DNA of 64,000 bases, taken from contig CACRXP010000016.1 in assembly GCA_902702965.1 (NCBI GenBank), positions 1,458,735 through 1,522,734 on the forward strand. Direction: 5' to 3'. The notes under the pieces were generated by a model, which worked only from the letters and a program-made list of their open reading frames with translations, ran no database searches and had not been told where the DNA came from. The translations under genes were made by a program, and so were the position numbers. Shown in pieces: positions 22,407 to 31,838 of this stretch (the stretch's first letter is position 1; each line of letters opens with the position of its first letter). Origin of the DNA: Spirometra erinaceieuropaei (lineage: Eukaryota; Platyhelminthes; Cestoda; Diphyllobothriidea; Diphyllobothriidae).

Positions 22407-22466
22407 GTTAGGGGTTACGGTTAGGGGTTGGGGTTTGGGTTTGGGATTAGGGTTAGGGGTTGGAAG
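22407..22466 (+). repeat. Telomere-like G-rich tract
   Basis: Irregular TTAGGG, TTAGGGG and TTTGGG units over ~60 bases. Flatworm telomeres are TTAGGG, so this may be a degenerate interstitial telomere-like tract. It could also form a G-quadruplex. Confidence 0.6.
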
Positions 22467-22555
22467 TTGGTGTTAAAACCCCCATTACAACCGGTCCCGC
22501 ATGACAGGCGGCTGGGGCTTGTCTACTGCAGGTTCGGCTACCGAATAAGATCCGG

Positions 22556-22570
22556 CAATAATAATAATGC

Positions 22571-22612
<42 letters not shown>
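22556..22612. repeat. (AAT)n microsatellite
   Basis: About 18 AAT units with one AAC/GCT interruption; pairs with the tract at 21049-21101 in tandem unit 1. Confidence 0.95.
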
Positions 22613-23815
22613 GGACTGCTATTATGTAGGAGGCCAGTTTGCAGACATAACTGAAGGGAGTATGCAGCATGGATTGAGGTAGCCGTAAAAAAACCGCCTG
22701 AAAAACCATTGCGAGTTTATTGTACGCTTGGAGGACTTTGCCTATGCATTGAAATTGTTCAGGAGGGAGAAACCGCAGGCATGATGATGAAAAATCGAAA
22801 GGGTGCGTTTGCCTGAACAGTGAGAATTTTCAGGAGAAAAAACTGCGGCCTAGGAAATGATCGCGGCTAAGATCAGGAGTTGTCAATCACGTGGGTAGCG
22901 GGACGCTGCCTGCTCCATCCTCTTTCCTAGGATGGGGGCTGTGAATCAGACCAGGAGGTGGGGGGGGGGGTGAACAGTTGTCAGTCGCGGGCTGACAGAC
23001 AGCGGAGTCACCCCTCGGGACGATGCAAGGCATGCACGCGTATGTCTTCACCGTGGATGATGATGATGACGTCAACGGAAGATGCTCTGAGTACGAAAAG
23101 TTGTCAGTCGCCGGCTGAGGCATCCACTGACAGGCTGACAGACAGCAGAGTCAAAGGCATTCCCCTCGGGACGACGCAAGGCAAGCAGCGAGGCTAAAGA
23201 GCACGAATGTCGTCAACGCGAAAGCTGACGTTAGTAGATCGGGCTAATGATCGAGTGCCGCCAGAGGTTATGACGGCTGTTTTAAATGCGAAAACGAGTG
23301 ATAATTTTTTTTCAAAAATAGGACAATTTTGAACAGTGTTTACATATCTAGGTAACTTCTTCCATGCGATATAAAGTGCGTTAACATGAAATATATAACT
23401 GTGGACAGTTAAGTGTACCCTCGACGATGCTACGCCGAGGGTAATCAGTAGGCGCGGGGGGAAAGTACTGCAGGACGCGGGGGTGGGTGCGACCAAGAAG
23501 TTAAAAGTGCGTTGACTGTGAATCCGACGAGGAGGTGGAGAAGTGAATGGCAGTTTGGTGGTGACAGCCAGCAGAGACAAGCACGCTTCCTTTGCGGCGA
23601 GACAGGGCAGGTTGGCTGTAGTTCACGAATTCACGATTCCCCGAAGGATGAATACGGTGGAGTCAGGAACGTGAAGTTTGTCCGGATTCTAAAAATGAGG
23701 TTTACGTCGCGGGCATCATCGGTGGGAAGTCCATCCTCTGCAGGTTAACGGATTGCCCTGACTTTCCCGAGAATTTACTTAGAAGCCGAAAACATCAGCT
23801 GACGAAACACGTGCG

Positions 23816-24110
23816 TGTTGGTAGGGAGTGCTCCCCGATCGTTTTTGCGGAACTCACTCGTCCCGTTTTGCCTTACCGGCTCTCTCTCGAACCCAACCAA
23901 CAGCCGCACAGCGGAACATGATATAGGCAGAATGCTATTACCGACAAAAACAAGGGAGACTGGAACGGCTATTTCTGGCTTATTGGCCGTCGTCAGACAG
24001 TCACACCCAACCCCGAAGTGTGGAACACCTGCTGCTCGATCCCGCCACCTGTCGGTTAGAAGTCCAACGTCTCTAACCACCGAGCCGGGGGCCCGTTGTC
24101 ATGTCGATTG
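23816..24110 (-). mobile_element. tRNA-derived SINE, copy 1
   Basis: On the minus strand the head (about 24095-24025) has an A-box-like CTCGGTGGTTAGAGACG, an anticodon-loop-like CTTCTAA and a B-box-like GGGATCGAGC. A shared body with TGACGACGGCCAATAAGCC and GCATTCTGCCTATATCATG follows. Copies lie at 24490-24765 (plus) and 28446-28765 (minus). The anticodon position reads TCT, so a tRNA-Arg origin is possible. The fold is too degraded for a working tRNA. Confidence 0.7.
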
Positions 24111-24489
24111 CGATCGGGACGAACGATTTCCATAAAAACGCTTGGTGAGCCCTCTTCGCCACCGTACATCCCCGATCGAAACCGACAGGACAACGAGCAG
24201 TTCTTTTGGAAAATTGTGGCACTTTTTCCCTTAGGTTTTTACCCCCATTTGTGGAGCGTTTGAGCAAGAACTCCACCGTCCGTCCAGTCGGTTGGATGGG
24301 TCGGCCCGAAGCCAGCAAATGGCAAACGTTTTGCAGAATAGCCTGAAGCAAACTGAGACTCAAGTTCGATTTTCATTAATAACTTAGAAAACTGTGAAGC
24401 ACTTTGCTAGTTATAAGACGAGCTATTCAGCTGAGCCAAGGGTATTAGTAAAGTTTTAGAGCGGCTCAGGCGTTCGTAGACTTGGTAAG

Positions 24490-24765
24490 TACCACACAGC
24501 TGATGGTCATGATGTTGGATTTCTAACCAACAGGTTGTGGGATCGAGCCCCAGGTGTTCCACATTTCAGGGTTGGGTATGACTGGCTGACGACGGCTAAT
24601 AAGCTAAAAAAGGGCCATTCCGACCTCAGTAATAGCATTCTGCGTATATCATGCACCGCTGTGCGGTTCGGCTTGAAAGACAACTCAAAGGCACAGGCGA
24701 ACGACTGAGTTCCGTAAAACGATCCGGAAGCGCCCCTCTACCACTGCTATACATTATATGTAACA
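24490..24765 (+). mobile_element. tRNA-derived SINE, copy 2
   Basis: Same family, plus orientation: the TTTCTAA loop near 24519-24526, B-box GGGATCGAGCC near 24540, then the body to CGCCCCTCTACCA near 24738. The A box is weak here. Confidence 0.7.
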
Positions 24766-26744
24766 GGATACTGTGAAGGCGACTCGGATCCCATATCAAT
24801 GGGAAGGCAATGAAGGCCCTTTTGAGGGGAAGCTGTTAGGGCCTAACGCTCAGTCCTCTAGTCCCTCCAAAGTACTCAAACGAGTTCCGATTCACCCCGT
24901 CAGTTGGTAACCTTCCGGGTCACGACTCCTGATGTGTCATGATAGATTCAGACGCGTCAGAATTCATACAATAATGAATGCGCCGATATGTTCTGAGAAT
25001 GGATTCCCCATTTTCGGTCTCTCCCTCCCTCTGCCCTTCCTCGTGCATCGATTGACTTTCCGAGCATTCTGGTATCAGACATCGAACGGGACTTATATTC
25101 TCTGACAGGCGTTGAATTATTAACGTCGATAGTACGCCAGATTGCCCACTGCTGCCAATCTTAAGTCCGATTATGTCTTTCCTCTATGGATTGGAGTGCG
25201 TGAGGCCGCTCCTCACCGTTGTCTCCCTTGGTTGTGATTATTTAAGTCATCATGGCAACTTAAAAGTCTTGGCGTGGTAGCCTGTCATCTCGTAAAATAA
25301 TTCGTTCTTGGAGATTGAGGACCAGACTTTGATTATCCATTTTTAGTGGGTTCCTATGACATCCGAGTGGGTTAAGCGGGGTTTAGTCGATGCTGATGAT
25401 CAGGCCTGAGTGAAACGCGTACTACGACAGCGAAATATCTCGTCATCAGATCTAGTTTCCTGTCGACTTGTCTCAGTTTTGCGAAAAATGTGAGCGGGAG
25501 CGAGTGGGAACGATGCTGTGCAATTTTTCTGCGTTAAAATCAATTTAACGCGTAATTACGCACTATCCCCTCCTTTTCGGGCATGATGGATGACTCATCC
25601 TATATTCCAGGTAGTACCGTGTCCTTGCAAGTATTGCTGCTTATACATTCGAGATGCCACAAGCGAGGTTGAGAAATTTTCTCGATCAGCAGTTGGTCTC
25701 AATCGCACATTCGGACTCCTGGAATAGACCCTTAACTGAAAAGTATCGGCAGCAAACAGAAGGGGTGACGCCTTCCCGGAGAGTCCTTAGCCTACTACAA
25801 ACAAAGTGACCTTCGCGACAACTTAACGCTCTGGCCTGGATTTTTCACCTGGCGTAATGCTAGGTTTGGGAGACGATATTACGGTTGCAAGGACTTTTTA
25901 AATGTGACTTTCAACTGCTCAAAAATATTAACTGCGCCCACCCTGCAACGCGAACGCTCAACCGTCCCCATGCCATCGTGACTATATTTTGTGCTGACTG
26001 TATATGATTGTACTTATACTCTTAGCCGTACATCAATAGGGTTACCTGGGGCTCCGCCCGTAACCCACAAATTACACGCATACATTCACTGCCCTTTTTA
26101 AGGCGTTTTCTGAGAACTCTCATGCATATAATTGGGATGTTCACTTAACTTGTGTTGTGATGGCCTACCGGGTTCACATGCATTCTTTAATAGGCGATAC
26201 CTGTTCTGTGTGTCGACCGGTCGCCGCTCTCACCTACTCACCGACGCCAACCTTCTCATGCAACCAATGAACACCAGAAATTGCGTGAGCGAGCTCCGTG
26301 AATTATTACAAACAAAATAACATTTAACACACCTAGAGTAACTACAGCTTACATCAAACAAAAAGAGTATTTTGGCCGACATGGTGGCTCGACCATTGTT
26401 GCCCTCCGTGTGCTCCTCCTCCTCCTCCTGGGCCCGATGTCGAGACACTATGAGCACTATAAACAATCTGACGCGCTTGGAGCTATCACAATGCGCTGAA
26501 AGCAGTGGCTTGGACCTCGCAGTCCGCACAGGGTTGTGTGTTTGTGCGGAATGGCCGGCTAGTGGTCTAAGGATCAGGCTGCAATGGCTCCTTCTTAATG
26601 TGAAGACATAAAGTTAACAATCGGGAGAGGGCACCCAAGTGTCCGTTGCCTAGAAATAATACCTGATGTACCTATTTGAGTAGGTTATGGCCCTACATAT
26701 TTGTTGTTTCATTCGACCTCAGTTTTATCTGATCTGTAGTGAAC
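24766..26744. other. No gene recognised
   Basis: About 2 kb with only short ORFs. One possible degenerate hammerhead (25391-25420) is reported as a finding. A CTCCTC tract at 26413-26430 is the only simple repeat. Confidence 0.5.
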
Positions 26745-27545
26745 ATGTTGCCTCACTTAGATTACCACGGTCTCCAACAGTTGAGATGCAAACGCTGCAG
26801 ACCGAGCCATGGTTAATCAACCTTCACCTAGGCTTACACGACTGAAGGGTGATAGCAGTAGTGTGTTTGCGGCTAAATCTACCCTTGCATACCTTAGGAG
26901 AGTTGAGAAACGATCGCTGTAGACCGACCATAGGTTTGCCATCTTTCACGTATGCTTGCTTAGGTCACGAGTGGCGAAATTAGTTCGTTTGCGACTTACT
27001 TTAGAACAACATAGCTTAGGAAAGTTGGGTAATGTTCGCTTTAGACAAATCCTATGTTTACCAACCTTAACATTAGCTTCCAGAGCTGAAGAGCGGGCGC
27101 AGTATTCGATATGCGGCTTAATCTGTGGTAGCATACGTTCATACACTGACGATGCGATCGTTGAGAATCGGCCCTTTGGCTTATACCTTATGTTTATTTC
27201 TTCCTTAGGTGAGGAATGACCGCAGTTGTAGGTATGCGGCTCAATCTATGGCACCATACCCTTTGGAAAGTTGCAAAACAATCGCCGTAGACCCACCCTA
27301 CGTCAAACAACCTTAATATAAGCTTCCACTTCTGACAAGCGACCGCAGTAGTCCCTATGCGGATTATTCTATAGTAGCTTACCTACGGACAATTGCAATA
27401 CGTTCGCCGTTGACAGGGCACTTAGATTATAAATTTTTACCATTACTTCCAGAAGTCAGGAGCTGCCACAGTCGCCAGCGTGCGGCTCAGTCAATGGCCG
27501 CATAGCTTAGAACAGTTAAGATAAGATCGCTGCTTTGGCCGACAG
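26745..27545. repeat. Decayed ~122 bp tandem array
   Basis: A TGCGGCT(A/C)A(A/T)TCT-like landmark recurs near 26868, 26988, 27110, 27233, 27357 and 27481, a spacing of 120-124. Each is followed by GCTTAGGAAAGTTG-like and CG..GTAGACC-like blocks. At least six units, diverged well past exact repetition. No ORF. Confidence 0.7.
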
Positions 27546-27597
27546 TATTCTTTTGGGTGCCCTCTCTCTATTGTTACCGACATAAACACACATACGA

Positions 27598-27830
27598 CAG
27601 TTCAACCGTCGTCTCCGACGATGTTGTGCTCCACAGCAAGGTGAGGACAGACACAATGACTTGTGGTAGGAGACTTACACGGCATCTACCGCATTCTCTC
27701 CCCTCCCCCACCTGAACCCCGTATCAAGACATAGTCAGGAACACCCGAAGCAGGAGATGACGTAGGTGGCTCGCACGGCCGGACTTGCACCCTGATGTAC
27801 TTTCACACCCCTTGGTATACAACGAACACT
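27598..27830 (+). repeat. R1 dispersed repeat, partial copy
   Basis: From CGACAGTTCAACCGTC to CACCCCTTGGTATAC it follows R1 copy 1 in order, including the CTCCCC tract. Confidence 0.6.
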
Positions 27831-28159
27831 TACTTCGGTTTTTAGCCAGCAACAACAGCAGGAGTGCCGATTGACCGTCTCAGCCAGCTCGGATTCCACA
27901 GGGTGGGAGTGCCATGGAAACCACATTAGGAAGGAGGCATTGCAGTCTGACTCTCAGACCACCAGTCTGCCACCCCACACAGACACACACATTAGGCCGA
28001 CTGTGAGATCCAGGTTAGTTCGTCAGTTGGCAACCTTCCAAGCCACGCCGTTTAGCGCACCGTGATGGCTTTGAGCGCCTCAGATTGTTTATAGCGAGCG
28101 CAGTGTGCTGGGCCGCTGACCTAATTCTCTATTCCCATTCCCAGATCCCAGGCACTGTC

Positions 28160-28340
28160 CGAGCCGGATGACAGGACCAGGTAGCTCGTCTGCGCGCGCC
28201 ACGTGCGCGACCCGGTTCCACAAGCGTACATTGCAGGATTCCACCCATAAGGGGATGGAAAGCTCGGATCTCGCATGCAGCAGGGGAGCATGTGTTTGGT
28301 GGAGGAAGTTGTGGAGATGTGGACGTGCGCGCGAAGATTT
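28160..28340 (+). repeat. R2 dispersed repeat fragment
   Basis: Partner of 14270-14465, with the same block order. It directly precedes a zinc-finger remnant at 28355-28440. Confidence 0.45.
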
Positions 28341-28354
28341 ACTGCAGCTTTTCA

Positions 28355-28445
28355 TGAATGCTCATGCGACCGAGTAGGTCTATGAGGTGGCTGAATGTGG
28401 GGGGGGGGGGAGGGGGCAATGAGAGCAGATGAGGTTAGTGCGTCT
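28355..28445 (-). pseudogene. C2H2 zinc-finger remnant of RTE-like element
   Basis: The minus strand reads the GLFGHM-like module in decayed form (GCTCATGCGACCGAGTAGG on plus resembles CGCATGTGGCCGAATAGACC at 460-480). It is separated from the finger pieces at 28795-28850 and 29265-29320 by the SINE at 28446-28765. Confidence 0.5.
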
Positions 28446-28765
28446 GGTGCATGTTGAAGCTATAGACACTGGTAGAGGGCGCTCACCGATCGTTTTTACG
28501 GAACTAACTCGTTCTGTTGTGCCTTACGGACTCTATTTCTCTCTCGAGCCCAACCAGCAGCCGCACAGCGGAGCATGATATAGGCAGAATGCTATTACCG
28601 ACAAAGACAGTGGAGACTGGAATGGCCATTCTGGCTTATTAGCCGTCGTCAGCCAGTCATACCTAATCCCGAAGTGTGGAACACCCGAGGCTCGAACTCG
28701 CGACATGTTAGTTAGAAGTTCACGCCTCTAACCAATGGGCCACGAGTCCGTTGCCCTGTCGGTTT
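28446..28765 (-). mobile_element. tRNA-derived SINE, copy 3
   Basis: Best-preserved head. On the minus strand the A-box-like GTGGCCCATTGGTTAGA is at 28743-28727, the CTTCTAA loop at about 28719, and the B-box GAGTTCGAGCC at 28699-28689. The body matches copies 1 and 2. It interrupts zinc-finger sequence of an RTE-like element, so it is younger than that element. Confidence 0.75.
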
Positions 28766-29264
28766 CGATCGGGAATATACAATTGTAGGGGACGCTCACG
28801 GACAGCTCTGGTTCGCTAGTCTCCGTGTGATGCAAGTGACTGTTATGACCCGGAATGAAGACAGGACAGAAAGAGAGCCGGTTCGGAGGACAAGAACTTT
28901 ATTGCCAACTCGCAATCCTGAGGGGTTACAACTCGCCAGAGAGATGCTTTATTTATGTTGGCCCCTGTGCGTCCTGGAACGTTCCGCCCAACAGCGTGCC
29001 AGCCCTTGAGAGCGTTCTAGAACGTTCCTGCCCAGGGCCAGCTGGCCGCTGATTGACGACCGCGTGCGCAATAGTCCCCCCGCGGAAACATCTGGAATGT
29101 TCGACCAGTCATTGATTGGACCGCAAGCGTGGGTAAAGCCACCACACGTACTCAGTACTGTAGTGCACGCCGATCGGCCGTCTAACTTCACGCGATTCTC
29201 ACGCCACCGGCTTGGTCCCCTGTGCAGCGCATTAGACCGTGGCTCCACGCCGCTTGCATCCCCC

Positions 29265-30595
29265 ATAACAGCGACAGACCAGGCCAATTCGAGGGGTGAA
29301 TGTACGTTGACAGCGTGGTAGAATAGGTCAGGATTTGAAAAGTTTGTTTTGCTGCTGATGAAAGTGGTGCTACTGTGGTTTGTGGTGGTCGCGGTGGGGG
29401 ATGAGGAAGTGACTAGGTTGGGTGTGGTGGATATTCAAGACGTGCTAGATGTATCGGTATTCCAGTTCATCCCGCTGTCATGAATACGCACGTGATCGAA
29501 CAGGCCCATGTGGTGGGTGACTGTGTGTGGGGAGTGGGGCAGTGAAGGCGGATGCGGTGGGTGTATGTTGGTGCTCCAGGCGCTGGTTCGCCAGTTTCTG
29601 TGCGATAGATTCTTAGGTGGTCGGCCAAACCGACGTAAAGGGCGAATCAGGTTACAATGAGAACAGTTTGATACTCAGTCCACATCGTTGGAGGTAGGAC
29701 GACGATGTTAAATGTGTAGGTAGTTGTCTGGGTGTCGGACGCGTTTCAGTCGTTGGCGGTGGTGGTGAAGGTAGTTGTGTTAGTCGTCTCCGCGGTAACA
29801 GTGGCAGACTTGGTGGGGGTGATAATGGTCGACAACAGCGCGGTACGGAGAGTCGAAGCAACGCTGTTGAGGGTGGTCACCGCCGTGGTCGACATGGACG
29901 TTGGAGCAGGCGCGTTCGTCGGGCGATTGGCATATTGAGTCCGAAGATGACCGGTGAGGCTGATCCGACCGCGGAATGTTCGTTGGTAGCGCGAGCATTT
30001 TCGATAGGATTTAGAGGCGATAGTGCGAATCGAAGACGCCTGAGGTTTGCGAACAACCCTTTTGGCTTCGGCGACGGCGATCCGGTTCTTTTCGTGAGTG
30101 GTCGCGTCGCTCTTCACTTGTTTCCTCCAGCCTGCTATGGTCGGGGTCCTCCCAGGTTTCCCGGTTGATCTGAAGTCGTTTCAGTGAGCGCTTCTTAGTG
30201 TCCTTGCGGCGTAATTTTTGCCCTCCCGGTCCGCGAGCACCCATGACGACATCTCCAATGACAAGTCCTTTTGGTAGGCGAGCATCCTTCAATCTCACCA
30301 TGTGATCGCTCCGTCGCAATTGTTATTGACTGAACATGGCGCAGATATTGCGGATTCCGGCGGGTTCCAGGACTTCCGCGTCAGGGATTCCGTCTTGCCA
30401 TCTCAACCTCAGTGTCCTGCGGAAGCAGCTGTGGCGGAAATGGTTAAGATTCCTGGCATAAATGAAGTAGGCGGCCCAGGTTTCCGCTCCGCCCAGAAGT
30501 GTCACCACGATGACGGACTTGTACATCTTCAATCCTGTAATCAATTTGTTTACTAAGTACCCACTGGTGGTACCATTATAAAAAGTAAAGGTCAC
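29265..30595 (-). pseudogene. RTE-like LINE 3' half: RT end plus zinc fingers, decayed
   Basis: The minus strand starts at 30595 with a scrambled start, then GAETWAAYFIYARNLNHFRH and RLRWQDGIPDAEVLE, the C-terminal part of the RT. It goes on to HMVRLKDARLPKGLVIGDV and KRLQINRETWED, then a basic linker, a finger (CSRYQRTFRGRISLTGHLRT) near 30020-29950, a Thr-rich linker, and paired-finger remnants down to 29265. Multiple frameshifts. The domain order is the same as in the 17.9-19.5 kb copy. Confidence 0.7.
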
Positions 30596-30955
30596 TAAGT
30601 GTATTTAAGGGGAATGGGCTCACGTCTTTGAACTCCATATTTGTACATGAAAATCGAGAAAATAAGCAAAAGTGTGAAACAATTACAGCATTAAGTGAAA
30701 GCAGACATAGATTCAAATAGGTCACTGATTATATGGCTACGAAGTCACAGAGTTGGCTAGTTGCTGCGGCACGACCGTCAAGCCAACATCTAAATGCGTT
30801 CACAGATTGAGACATAACAATCGTCACGGGCAGATTATTACACGGTTCCACGACACGGTTTGAGAAAAAATACTTTCTCACATCCAACTTAACATGGGGC
30901 ACGGGAAGTTTGAGGGGATGTCCCGGAGGTAATTTATAAAGGCGGCGGAATCATC
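30592..30955 (-). mobile_element. LINE B 3' fragment
   Basis: Closely matches the 3' end of LINE B (37145-37500), including the C-terminal ORF2 segment with RKYFFSNRVVEP and the untranslated tail. It is joined at 30956 to LINE A-type sequence. Confidence 0.75.
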
Positions 30956-31115
30956 ATGCTGGCATAAGACCGATATCCGGGAGTGAGAGTGCTAATCCGA
31001 GGAACATGAGAGCTAAAGTTACTGCGAAATAAATAGCAAAGGCCAGCTTCGAGTCTTCCTAGCCATAAAACCTTGATTTTTCCTTCCGGAAATGAATCTA
31101 CGAATGTAGTAATTA
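30956..31115 (-). mobile_element. LINE A ORF2 C-terminal fragment
   Basis: Matches 32060-32225 of LINE A (GGCGGCGGAATCA, ATAAGACCGAT, GGAGTGAGAGTG, AAAGGCCAGCTTCGAGTCTTC). Its downstream side is fused to LINE B-type sequence at an equivalent ORF position. Confidence 0.65.
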
Positions 31116-31560
31116 ATAATAATTTTTTTCATTAAAGACCCCTCGGGATCCGCTCGAAGCAAGTAAAAAATAAATTCACATGCCAATTTTAGACGAGGAA
31201 GGCAGAATCTTTACAAAATGAAATCCATTGTTTCTGAATTAGAAGTCCATTGAGAAAAATGACTAGCGAGGGGTGAAAAAACCTCATACAAAAATTCAAA
31301 AAGGATTGGATAAATTTTGCAGGAGAAAGAAACCCCCAATAAAAAAATAATAACAGAAAAATGCGGGCAGGACTGGACTGTATGTGGAGGTATATAACGG
31401 ATTATAATCCGACATCGTCAGGGCAGCAATAAATGTCAGCCTTGAGGGGTACGTATGCGGGTCAGACAGGACTGGCCTGCATGTAGTAGAGTGTACGGGA
31501 TTCAGAACTGACATCGTCTGGGACGGATTGATACGCCGGATGAAACTATTCGCGTCCAAG
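31116..31560 (-). mobile_element. LINE tail, family C
   Basis: Reverse complement of the segment at 58640-59060: shared GTCTAAAATT(G/C)GCATGT, ACTTGCTT, GGGTCTT(T/C)AAT and two CAGG(C/A)CAGTCC repeats. It looks like the 3' untranslated end of a LINE with an AT-rich tail. Confidence 0.65.
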
Positions 31561-31838
31561 AGGCCAGACGAGAGGAACCCAGACGCGATCGGCCACAGCA
31601 CGCTTCGAGCTCAGCCGAGCGGTGGGGAAGGGAGGTACGACCGAACTACTAGTAGACAGCGAATACTGAGGGTTCCGCCGTGAGCGTCGACAGACCGCAT
31701 GAGGTCGGAATGCGGGAGATGACATCAAAAACCGCGAAAATTGTCACTATGGCGGAGGAGTGATGGCATTGGATTTAGAAACCAATTGAAAATAGGGGTT
31801 TCTAATGACATGATTAAGAGTTACCACGTAATCTACCA

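Larger units (their letters stand above)
22190..23655 (+). repeat. Unit 2 of the tandem segmental duplication
   Basis: Second copy of 20862-22170, lacking the hammerhead insert but holding a G-rich telomere-like insert (22407-22466) and an internal partial repeat (22930-23010 and 23095-23170 both match 21270-21370). Confidence 0.7.

Noticed and set aside
26745..27545. CRISPR-like array
   Set aside because: The units are fully repeated and diverged, with no short identical repeats separated by unique spacers, and the genome is eukaryotic.
28680..28765. Functional tRNA-Arg gene
   Set aside because: Boxes are present but acceptor and arm pairing are poor, and the sequence continues into a SINE body shared by two other copies.
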